DNA of 21,842 nucleotides from a virus, in the IMG/VR virus record IMGVR_UViG_3300030107_005022, positions 39,348 through 61,189 of that record. One strand, written 5' to 3'. The notes under the pieces are model-generated. The model had not been told where the DNA came from, did not search any database, and was given only the letters and a program-made list of their open reading frames with translations. Of this stretch, positions 14,762 through 20,094 are shown piece after piece; within the stretch, counting starts at the first letter, position 1, and each line of letters begins with the position of its first letter. The position numbers were made by a program, and so were the translations under genes.

Positions 14762-16084
14762 ATGACAACTGAAATAGATAAAGATACTTGGTCTAAAGCT
14801 TTATACCAATTCGTAGAAGATGATGCTGAAATCCTTCCATTAGAGAAAGCAACTGATGGAAGAACTACAATGGATGAAATTGGGGGAGCTTTAGAAGAAT
14901 ATAAAAAATTATTTAAAGCAGGAATAGCCTCGAAAGCTGAGATATTAACTCTATCAAGAGCTTTTCCTGATAGCCCTGAATATACCGAAGCTGCTAAACC
15001 TCTCCTAGATGGAGAACCTATGGTAGTTGGAGGACCGGCCTCTGTTGAATTAATCGATAGAGAAGGGCATATGATTACTTCAAATGCTTTAAAGAAAGCT
15101 TTTGGAAACTATATGAAGAGTTTTAGAACTAGAAATGCAATGGTTTTACACTCTGATGTTCAAGTAGGATGGTGTTTACCTGCTTATATAAGCAAAGGTG
15201 GACAGATATTTAAAAGTGGTGTAGACGATAAAGGCTTGTTCTTTGTCTGTGAAATAAGAGATGATACTCGAATTGCTAAGAGAGTCATGGAACAAGTAAA
15301 CGAAGGAAAGCTAAAAAGCTATTCCATTGCAGGAAGTGCTACTAAAATAGAAAATGTACAGAAAGGTTTAGTACCATATATGAGAGTAGATGATATGGAA
15401 CTAGCTGAAGTAACTGTATGTGAAAAGGGTGTTAATCAATCAGCTTCTTTTGATTTATTGAAAGCTGAGGAAGACGAGAAAGAGAATGCAAAGGAAACTC
15501 AGGAAGAAATAAAAATAAAAATACCTGAGCTTAAAAAAGAACTATTTTTTAAATCAGATACTGAAATAGACTTCTTAACTACCTTTGTAAATTATAATGA
15601 TACTATTATAAACAAGGCTAAAGACCCTTTAACATCTAAAGAAGCTTTCACTACTCTACACAATTATGGGGGAAGAGTGGAAGAACACAACGAATTATTA
15701 GATAGAATGAAATTTCCTGATGAATTAGCCCCTGAAACATTAAGATATGCAACTGTAATACATGGAAAACAAAGCAAAGATGGGAAAAATATAGTATCTT
15801 ATAAACCCGGAATTGTAAATCAAGCAGGTGAAATGCTTGGAGATAAACATGATGAAGATGCTTCAACTTTTAAAACAAGTGATAAAAACAAATCTAGAAA
15901 AAAAGCAAATACAATCTCAATAACTAAAACCTTTCTAGAATTTGAAAAGAGATTTAAGAAGAAGAAGAAATCTAAGAAAGCAGGTATAGGAAATCTTGGC
16001 TGGGCTGCAGGAATATTAGCTGGTCTAGCTGCCCCTATAGCCCCTAAATACAATCCGGAAACATCGAGTTTTGAATGGAACTAA
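14762..16084 (+). CDS. HK97-type prohead protease with long C-terminal extension
   Basis: The 440-aa product contains a prohead protease domain at about 90-232. VELIDREGHMITSNALKKAF is the family N-terminal strand, MVLHSDVQVG holds the catalytic His (H130), LKSYSIAGSA the nucleophilic Ser (S188), and MELAEVTVCEKGVNQSA the third catalytic residue (probably E216). It should cleave scaffold and capsid proteins during maturation. Residues 1-89 and 233-440 are extra. The last part has KRFKKKKKSKK (396-406) followed by a hydrophobic GIGNLGWAAGILAGLAAPIA (408-427). In most phages the protease lies before the capsid gene; here it is four genes later. Start ATG 14762 has AGGAAA upstream. Confidence 0.82.
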   Translation: MTTEIDKDTWSKALYQFVEDDAEILPLEKATDGRTTMDEIGGALEEYKKLFKAGIASKAEILTLSRAFPDSPEYTEAAKPLLDGEPMVVGGPASVELIDREGHMITSNALKKAFGNYMKSFRTRNAMVLHSDVQVGWCLPAYISKGGQIFKSGVDDKGLFFVCEIRDDTRIAKRVMEQVNEGKLKSYSIAGSATKIENVQKGLVPYMRVDDMELAEVTVCEKGVNQSASFDLLKAEEDEKENAKETQEEIKIKIPELKKELFFKSDTEIDFLTTFVNYNDTIINKAKDPLTSKEAFTTLHNYGGRVEEHNELLDRMKFPDELAPETLRYATVIHGKQSKDGKNIVSYKPGIVNQAGEMLGDKHDEDASTFKTSDKNKSRKKANTISITKTFLEFEKRFKKKKKSKKAGIGNLGWAAGILAGLAAPIAPKYNPETSSFEWN

Positions 16085-16086
16085 CC

Positions 16087-16236
16087 ATGTGGGCAGTAAC
16101 AGATGATTATATGGCTCTCGCAGAGTGTGATTTAGGAGTTTGCAGTATAGACCATTGTATGTGGGAATGCGAATTTGAATGTATAGAAAATAGTATAAAT
16201 GAAGAATGTAATTGTATGTGGGAAGGAGTATTATGA
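16087..16236 (+). CDS. Cysteine-rich acidic small protein
   Basis: This is a 49-aa protein with seven Cys at 14, 19, 24, 28, 32, 41 and 43 (motifs HCMWECEFEC and CNCMWEGV). It is rich in Glu, Asp and Trp and has no membrane segment. The start at ATG 16087 is 2 bases after the protease stop, with GGA 7 nt upstream; its stop overlaps the next ATG as ATGA. The coupling on both sides supports its being real. Regularly spaced Cys suggest a metal site or disulphides. I do not recognise it. Confidence 0.62.
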   Translation: MWAVTDDYMALAECDLGVCSIDHCMWECEFECIENSINEECNCMWEGVL

Positions 16237-16367
16237 AAAAATGGAAAGCATCGTTATTAGCTACAGCAGTAGCAGGGACAACTATATTAGCAATAATAGG
16301 ATACCGAGAAGTACTTAATAGTATAGTTAACGGAATAACATTAGATTCATTAACAACAAATGAATAA
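16233..16367 (+). CDS. Small membrane protein (holin or lysis candidate)
   Basis: This is a 44-aa protein with a basic N-terminus (MKKWKAS) and a single hydrophobic segment, LLATAVAGTTILAIIGY (8-24), then a polar tail. AAGGAG lies 5 nt before the ATG, a strong ribosome binding site. It overlaps both neighbours (ATGA upstream, ATGAATAA downstream). It could be an exported peptide, since the N-terminus also resembles a signal peptide, or part of a holin group with the next two genes. Confidence 0.68.
   Translation: MKKWKASLLATAVAGTTILAIIGYREVLNSIVNGITLDSLTTNE
16283..16304 (+). repeat. Short direct repeat shared with 16961-16982
   Basis: The 22-base stretch here matches 16961-16982 at about 20 positions, both reading ILA(I/T)IGY in membrane segments of different small genes. 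It suggests descent of the two membrane pieces from one source, though codon-level convergence in AT-rich hydrophobic helices is possible. Confidence 0.45.
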
Positions 16368-16542
16368 AAGAAACACAGGAAAGAGATCAAAGATGTCACC
16401 TTTTAAACCTCAAATTTTTGTAGCCTTAATATTACTGTCCATACTTGGTGGAGCAGGACTTTACTTTGGTCATATAGAAGTTACTACAGGTTGTACAGGT
16501 GGTGTAATTGCTCTATCAATGAAACTTTTAGAAAATGAATAA
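16360..16542 (+). CDS. Small membrane protein, holin-like
   Basis: The 60-aa frame has KPQIFVALILLSILGGAGLYFG (about 15-36) as a membrane segment, then EVTTGCTGGVIALSMKLLE, which may form a second. It resembles small phage holin-like proteins that begin MSP.KPQI. The ATG at 16360 overlaps the previous stop; ATG 16393, with AGGAAAGAG upstream and the sequence MSPFKPQ, is an equally good start and would give 49 aa. No endolysin is adjacent, so the lysis role is only a possibility. Confidence 0.68.
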   Translation: MNKRNTGKRSKMSPFKPQIFVALILLSILGGAGLYFGHIEVTTGCTGGVIALSMKLLENE

Positions 16543-16552
16543 CGGAGGCATT

Positions 16553-16798
16553 ATGAATTTACCTTTACTCCCCTTTAGAATGGTTATACTTATCGTTACT
16601 GCGATTATCGGAGCTTTTGTCGGTGGTATAATTAGTGCTTTAAGACTTTTAATTAAATGTTCTTTCGATGGTAAAATAACTAAGAAAGAGCAGGAACAGG
16701 TGGAAAAGATCACTTGGGCTGCGACATGGAAATCTATGGGAGCAATTCCAATGATAACTGTATGTAGTGATTGTGGTGATGGTTGTACCTGTAAATAA
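16553..16798 (+). CDS. Membrane protein with Cys-rich C-terminus
   Basis: This 81-aa protein has one strong membrane span (FRMVILIVTAIIGAFVGGII, about 8-27), an amphipathic region with KKEQEQVEKITWAATWKSMG, and a Cys-rich end CSDCGDGCTCK (Cys 71, 74, 78, 80). GGAGG lies 4 nt before ATG 16553; an upstream ATG at 16535 (6 residues longer) overlaps the preceding stop but has no ribosome binding site. It is the last gene before a terminator. The Cys tail could bind metal or form disulphides, depending on topology. Function is unknown. Confidence 0.72.
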   Translation: MNLPLLPFRMVILIVTAIIGAFVGGIISALRLLIKCSFDGKITKKEQEQVEKITWAATWKSMGAIPMITVCSDCGDGCTCK

Positions 16799-16817
16799 TT
16801 AATATTTAAATAAGATG

Positions 16818-16860
16818 AAAATTCCCTTTGGCTTTCTTACAAGTTGAAGGGAATTTTTTT
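16818..16860 (+). terminator. Rho-independent terminator ending the capsid/membrane unit
   Basis: AAAATTCCCTT (16818-16828) pairs perfectly with AAGGGAATTTT (16847-16857) in an 11-bp stem with an 18-base loop, and the right arm runs into TTTTTTT. It marks the end of the virion and membrane-protein transcription unit, six bases before a strong promoter. Confidence 0.85.
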
Positions 16861-16865
16861 ATGTA

Positions 16866-16895
16866 TTGACAAAGCTAGATTGATTCAGATATAAT
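16866..16895 (+). promoter_or_regulatory. Near-consensus sigma70 promoter
   Basis: TTGACA (16866-16871), an 18-base spacer and TATAAT (16890-16895) match both consensus hexamers exactly. It lies directly after the terminator and 34 bases before the 20-residue ORF, so it drives the accessory operon with the Mom-like gene. Both hexamers suggest use of the host RNA polymerase, unlike the -10-only motif in the structural region. Confidence 0.85.
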
Positions 16896-16928
16896 GTTTT
16901 TATTACAAATTTAGTTTGGGAGAACTTA

Positions 16929-16991
16929 ATGGGAAATTTAACACCACTATGGTGTTTACTTATATTAGCAACAATAGGATATTACTTGTGA
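16929..16991 (+). CDS. 20-residue membrane micropeptide
   Basis: The frame ATG 16929 to TGA 16989-16991 encodes a peptide that is almost wholly hydrophobic (LWCLLILATIGYYL). GGGAG lies 6 nt upstream of the ATG and the gene is the first after the strong promoter. Its stop overlaps the GTG of the next gene (GTGA). The core ILATIGY echoes ILAIIGY in the 44-aa protein at 16233, with near-identical DNA. It may be a membrane peptide or a leader that couples translation of the next gene. Confidence 0.55.
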   Translation: MGNLTPLWCLLILATIGYYL

Positions 16992-17257
16992 GTAAATACG
17001 AAGACGAAATAAACGAGATACTAAATAGACAATATACTGTTAGTGAACTAAAAGAAAGGTTAGTTAAAACTAGAGAGTTATTGGCTATGGCAAATCAATG
17101 TGATAGAGGACAGGTTTTAAAAAGACATTTAAAACTATGTGAAACTCTATTAAGTTCTATTAGATGTCATGATTGTGTGAGGGAATTCGGAGATTCGATT
17201 AAGGAACTTAAGGAACTTTATGAGTATGAGAGTGACGATAATAAAGGTTATGTATGA
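16988..17257 (+). CDS. Small Cys-containing protein upstream of Mom-like gene
   Basis: The product has 89 aa from GTG 16988 and is helical (VSELKERLVKTRELLAMANQ). Cys 38, 51, 60 and 63 with H47 and H61 (SIRCHDCVREFG) could form a metal site. The frame extends upstream to a TTG at 16916, but that stretch overlaps the micropeptide ORF and the ribosome binding site, so GTG 16988 (AGGA about 7 nt upstream) is preferred. Its stop overlaps the Mom-like start as ATGA. In phage Mu the small zinc protein Com is coupled to mom in a similar way; similarity here is only in layout and one CxxC segment. Confidence 0.6.
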   Translation: MSKYEDEINEILNRQYTVSELKERLVKTRELLAMANQCDRGQVLKRHLKLCETLLSSIRCHDCVREFGDSIKELKELYEYESDDNKGYV

Positions 17258-17856
17258 GTAAAGAAAACTTCAGCATAGATTTAATTACTAAACATGAAGC
17301 CTCAGAAGTATTAAGTAAGTTTCATTACTTAACATCTTTAAGCAGAGGTTTTAAATCAGGAATTAACTTTGGTTTATTTGATGAAGAAGGGTCGTTAAGG
17401 GGAGTCTGTATTTTTACAGGCTTTCCTGTACCTGAATTATCAAAAGGATTGTTTGGATTAGACAGGGAAGACCAAGAAGGTCTTTACGAATTAAGTAGGT
17501 TATGTATGCATCCTAAAACACAGGAAGAGGAATATAATATTACTTCTTGGTTTGTAGCTAGATGTATAAAGGAATTAAAGAAGCAGGGAAAAGTAAGGGC
17601 TTTATTAAGTTATGCTGATACTGATTATCATAGTGGTATAATATATAGAGCTTTAAGTTTCGATTACTATGGGCTTACTGCCCCTAAGAAAGACTTTTAT
17701 ATTAAAACATCTGAAGGAAGTTATCTAAAACATTCTAGGGGTAAGGTAAAAGGGTTAGAAGGAGAGTGGAGAGATAGGACAAGGAAACATAGATATTTAA
17801 AAGTATTTGATAAAAAATTAAAACCTAAGTGGGAGAAAATAAAATGGCAAATGTAA
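17254..17856 (+). CDS. Mom-like GNAT-fold DNA adenine modification protein
   Basis: The 200-aa product fits the Mom family of GNAT-like enzymes, which modify adenines in phage DNA and so block restriction endonucleases. Visible motifs are KFHYL (HY at 24-25), GVCIFTGFPVP (about 50-60), the core ELSRLCMH (79-86), NITSWFVARCIKEL (95-108) and SYADTDYHSGIIYRA (119-133), followed by YYGLTAP, and a basic KHRYLKVF near the C-terminus. In Mu, Mom makes a carbamoylmethyl-type adenine; the exact product here cannot be told. The start overlaps the previous gene as ATGA, and the stop lies inside the next ORF's 5' end. Confidence 0.8.
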   Translation: MSKENFSIDLITKHEASEVLSKFHYLTSLSRGFKSGINFGLFDEEGSLRGVCIFTGFPVPELSKGLFGLDREDQEGLYELSRLCMHPKTQEEEYNITSWFVARCIKELKKQGKVRALLSYADTDYHSGIIYRALSFDYYGLTAPKKDFYIKTSEGSYLKHSRGKVKGLEGEWRDRTRKHRYLKVFDKKLKPKWEKIKWQM

Positions 17857-18005
17857 TGCAATATATGATTCAAAGACACGAAGAATATACAGCGAGAGTA
17901 GACGAATTAGAGAAAAGATTACATGCTGTAGAGGAAAAAGTGGCTCAAATACAGTATAATATAGAAAGACTAGATGAGTTTTTACGAATAAAATTATCAG
18001 ATTAG
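17844..18005 (+). CDS. Small coiled-coil protein
   Basis: This is a 53-aa protein that is almost wholly one coiled coil (YTARVDELEKRLHAVEEKVA, then IERLDEFLRIKL). GGGAG lies 8 nt before ATG 17844, and the start overlaps the end of the Mom-like gene by 13 bases. No family is recognised; oligomerisation or binding to another helical protein is the only thing the sequence suggests. Confidence 0.68.
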   Translation: MANVMQYMIQRHEEYTARVDELEKRLHAVEEKVAQIQYNIERLDEFLRIKLSD

Positions 18006-18013
18006 GAGTATTT

Positions 18014-18169
18014 ATGTATTCATTCTACGACAAATTTAAGGAATTGATAGGAGAAACTGTGTTCTTTAACAAAGCTTCTATCTCAAGACCCCCAACTGCT
18101 CATGAAATCTACAAGAGATTTAACATAGAAGCTGAAGTCACGGAAGAAGACGAAGAAGATGATGAGTAA
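18014..18169 (+). CDS. Small acidic-tailed protein
   Basis: This is a 51-aa protein with an amphipathic N-terminus (YSFYDKFKELIGETVFF), a middle with RPPTAHEIYKRF, and an acidic tail VTEEDEEDDE. AGGAG lies 5 nt before the ATG, at the end of the previous gene. The last codons overlap the start of a very basic 40-residue protein, and the acid-base pair may interact. No family recognised. Confidence 0.65.
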   Translation: MYSFYDKFKELIGETVFFNKASISRPPTAHEIYKRFNIEAEVTEEDEEDDE

Positions 18170-18284
18170 TTGGAAGAATAGAGATAAGAAAGTAGGGAAA
18201 AGAAAAGCTTATACCTTCAAAGCACATAAGAAGACTACCCCACAAGCAAAGAAAAACAAGACTTCTATAGGAAGACGAGTTTAA
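18162..18284 (+). CDS. Small highly basic protein
   Basis: This is a 40-aa protein from ATG 18162 with many Lys and Arg (KNRDKKVGKRKAYTFKAHKK, then AKKNKTS). It overlaps the preceding stop as ATGAGTAA; ATG 18159 would add one Met. No clear ribosome binding site is present, so translation probably depends on the upstream gene. Nucleic-acid binding or interaction with the acidic neighbour is inference. Confidence 0.55.
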   Translation: MSNWKNRDKKVGKRKAYTFKAHKKTTPQAKKNKTSIGRRV

Positions 18285-18285
18285 A

Positions 18286-18453
18286 ATGAGTGGCTTCTCT
18301 TGGGCAAAATTTATTAAAAGTGGTTTTCCCCTACTCTGTTTAATTTCTAATTGTAAGAAATGGGAATTAGAAGTATGGGAAAGCAGGACTTCGTATCAAA
18401 ATACTTTGATAAGATGTACCAAATGTAATAGAATTATAGGTAAGATTAGGTAA
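18286..18453 (+). CDS. DUF1660-like small zinc-ribbon protein
   Basis: This is a 55-aa protein with Cys 18, 23, 44 and 47. The layout CKKWELEVWE...LIRCTKCNRIIG resembles the small phage zinc-ribbon family DUF1660 (Cys-x4-His/Lys-Trp, then R-C-x2-C). The N-terminal segment FIKSGFPLLCLI is hydrophobic. It starts one base after the previous stop and has no good ribosome binding site, so coupling is likely. Function is unknown. Confidence 0.6.
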   Translation: MSGFSWAKFIKSGFPLLCLISNCKKWELEVWESRTSYQNTLIRCTKCNRIIGKIR

Positions 18454-18457
18454 GAAA

Positions 18458-18703
18458 ATGGATTTAATTGTAATATTTATGGGGCTTAATCTCTTGATTA
18501 ACCTCATTGCAGTACTTGTTTTAGGGTGGATTAATTTCAGAATCTACTTCATTTCCCAAGATATTTTAAAAGTTAGTGTTGACCTTTTAAATGAAACTGT
18601 TATAATTAAAAAAGATACAAAGCATATTAAAGGTGAAACAATTTTAATAAAAGATGAAACTGTTGATATGCATAAAACGATAGGGAAGGATATAGATGTT
18701 TAA
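18458..18703 (+). CDS. Membrane-anchored protein with Thr/Glu helix
   Basis: This 81-aa protein has one long membrane segment (LIVIFMGLNLLINLIAVLVL, about 3-22) followed by a soluble helix with a repeated IKKDT, IKGET, IKDET pattern about every 9 to 10 residues, likely a coiled coil. AGGT lies 7 nt upstream. The stop overlaps the next start (ATGTTTAA). It could be a membrane-attached coiled-coil protein acting at the host inner membrane; no family recognised. Confidence 0.68.
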   Translation: MDLIVIFMGLNLLINLIAVLVLGWINFRIYFISQDILKVSVDLLNETVIIKKDTKHIKGETILIKDETVDMHKTIGKDIDV

Positions 18704-18821
18704 AATAAAAAATACTTTTTGGTACAGAAGATTATTTTTAGGATTATTAGGAAGTATGCTTTCTATAGTATTTGGTTTAGGATTTATGATAGGATTTATA
18801 TTAGGAGCAGTATATGGGTAA
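18696..18821 (+). CDS. Small Gly-rich membrane protein
   Basis: This is a 41-aa protein with a basic start (MFKIKNTFWYRR) and a Gly-spaced membrane helix (LLGSMLSIVFGLGFMIGFIL, about 17-36). AAGGA lies 5 nt upstream of the ATG. It overlaps its neighbours on both sides (ATGTTTAA, ATGGGTAA). The regular Gly spacing suggests helix packing in the membrane. Confidence 0.65.
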   Translation: MFKIKNTFWYRRLFLGLLGSMLSIVFGLGFMIGFILGAVYG

Positions 18822-19038
18822 AATAAGGATAACGAAGGAACATGCTGACAGGACTTCTCAACATATGGGGTTGATAGGGACAGTAATAAGAGAAGGAATA
18901 GAGGAAGAGGGACTTGCATATTTAAAGTCAGCAGGGGGAAAGATGTGGTGTAATTTAACAGGGGTTAACTCAGAAAATCTAATGAGAGTAATTATAGGAA
19001 AATCCAACAGGAAATTTGATCCTAATGCCCTTATATAA
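18814..19038 (+). CDS. Small soluble protein, unknown
   Basis: This is a 74-aa protein with a helical N-terminal part and the segment GGKMWCNLTGVNSENLMRVI, which resembles a Trp-Cys-x-x-(A/T)-G-hydrophobic-x3-hydrophobic pattern in small phage proteins of unknown function. AGGAG lies 6 nt before the ATG. It overlaps the previous gene by 8 bases and the next by 14. Confidence 0.65.
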   Translation: MGKIRITKEHADRTSQHMGLIGTVIREGIEEEGLAYLKSAGGKMWCNLTGVNSENLMRVIIGKSNRKFDPNALI

Positions 19039-19351
19039 AGTATGTGTAAATAAAATTATAGTAGATACTTATGTGATAAAAGCAGAAGATGAGAATCATG
19101 CATTCAGTCGTGTTAGAGAAGGGAAAGCATTTGTTTCTGATTCAACTAAATTAGATGGAGATGGGATAGAAGTTATCGAGATAAATCAAGAAGATGCAGA
19201 CAGGTGGTTTGACACGAACAAGGAAGATAGTGTATACTTTGAATTGACTGATGGAGTGTGGGTAGCGAATATTTATAAAAAAGAAATGGATAAAGACCAT
19301 GCAGAAAAGTGGGGGAAAAATGAAGAAACTTTCAAACAAGATGATTCCTAA
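19025..19351 (+). CDS. Hypothetical acidic protein
   Basis: The product has 108 aa from ATG 19025 (MPLYKVCVNK). The N-terminal pattern (YKVCVNKIIVDTYVIKAED, then ENHAFSRVREG) looks like a small alpha/beta domain, and the C-terminal half is acidic (WFDTNKEDSVYFELTDGVW). A TTG at 19016 would add three residues but is less likely. It overlaps the previous gene and the next (19320). No family recognised. A promoter-like pair lies inside it at 19209-19238. Confidence 0.65.
   Translation: MPLYKVCVNKIIVDTYVIKAEDENHAFSRVREGKAFVSDSTKLDGDGIEVIEINQEDADRWFDTNKEDSVYFELTDGVWVANIYKKEMDKDHAEKWGKNEETFKQDDS
19209..19238 (+). promoter_or_regulatory. Possible internal promoter
   Basis: TTGACA (19209-19214), an 18-base spacer and TATACT (19233-19238) match a sigma70 promoter at 11 of 12 positions. 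It lies inside a coding region, so it may be chance, but it points at the downstream genes and has the same spacing as the promoter at 16866. Confidence 0.35.
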
Positions 19352-19478
19352 TTGGATAAAGAGGAAAAGGAAACAAAGGAAGCAAAAGGATTATGCTATG
19401 AGAACATTCCTTATAGTAGCCTTTCTTATTATACTTTTAGGGGCATACGATAACTGTACTGATTTGATTCTTAGATGA
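19320..19478 (+). CDS. Small basic membrane protein
   Basis: This is a 52-aa protein with a very basic N-terminal half (WIKRKRKQRKQKDYAMR) and a membrane segment, TFLIVAFLIILLGAY (28-42). GGGGG lies 4 nt before the ATG, inside the end of the previous gene, which it overlaps by 32 bases in another frame. The promoter at 19464 overlaps its own 3' end. Function is unknown. Confidence 0.6.
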   Translation: MKKLSNKMIPNWIKRKRKQRKQKDYAMRTFLIVAFLIILLGAYDNCTDLILR

Positions 19479-19492
19479 TTTCGTGGTATAAT
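19464..19492 (+). promoter_or_regulatory. Extended -10 sigma70 promoter
   Basis: TTGATT (19464-19469), a 17-base spacer and TATAAT (19487-19492) preceded by TGG (TGn, extended -10) make a strong promoter. It stands 18 bases before the ATG at 19510 and begins a new transcription unit. Confidence 0.8.
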
Positions 19493-19509
19493 AGTATACA
19501 GAGGTACTT

Positions 19510-20094
19510 ATGAAACCAACAAAAATAGTTAAAGAATTAGATAAAGAACAAGGTATAACATACACAGTTACAATAACGGATTATCATAAATCCCCAAATA
19601 ACCCTGTTGTGCCTTATGACACAGATGTAGAAGTAATTACATATAAAAGAAAGAATACTCCTAAAGACTATCATGCTTGGGTCAAGAGATATTATAAACA
19701 ATATGAAGATAGAAAGGATTGGTACTACACTCGTAAATATCCTAAACTTGTTTATAAAGGTCAAAGAGTAAAAGGAGTATCTAAAAAGATTACAAGATAT
19801 TTAAAAGAGAAGAAAGCTTTTTGGCTAACTGTTGTAGAAAAGAATAAAATAGAATATAGATGGTGGATTGATTCTTTTGGACATATATGTCAAGTAGATA
19901 CAGACCAAAAATTTTTAGGTGTGGGCATTCTTGGATATAGATATAAAGGTCAAATCCATTTAACTCAAGTATTAGATTTATTTACAACTACCGAAGGTAC
20001 TAAAGTATCTATGGAAAAAATATTAAAACTTCTTAAACCTATTAAAAGTGAGCCTGTAAAAAGGAGAAGAAGTATTTCAAGGGGGAGAATATAA
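19510..20094 (+). CDS. Hypothetical basic protein, first gene of last unit
   Basis: The product has 194 aa. Composition is rich in Lys, Tyr and Trp (HAWVKRYYKQYEDRKDWYYT at about 56-75). A beta segment, FWLTVVEKNKIEYRWWIDSF, follows, then GVGILGYRYKGQIHLTQVL, and a basic tail (PVKRRRSISRGRI). AGAGGT lies about 4 nt before the ATG. Its stop overlaps the next start as TAATG. No family recognised; the basic tail could contact nucleic acid. Confidence 0.7.
   Translation: MKPTKIVKELDKEQGITYTVTITDYHKSPNNPVVPYDTDVEVITYKRKNTPKDYHAWVKRYYKQYEDRKDWYYTRKYPKLVYKGQRVKGVSKKITRYLKEKKAFWLTVVEKNKIEYRWWIDSFGHICQVDTDQKFLGVGILGYRYKGQIHLTQVLDLFTTTEGTKVSMEKILKLLKPIKSEPVKRRRSISRGRI

Noticed and set aside
16025-16399. 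Minus-strand 124-aa frame across the small-gene region
   Set aside because: Three + strand genes with overlaps and ribosome binding sites explain the region better, and all other genes are on the + strand.
16916-16988. TTG start extending the small Cys protein upstream
   Set aside because: It would lie on top of the GGGAG ribosome binding site and the better-supported 20-residue ORF.
18286-18453. Com (Mu) homologue downstream of the Mom-like gene
   Set aside because: Only the LIRCTKCNRII segment resembles Com; the spacing of the first Cys pair fits DUF1660 better.
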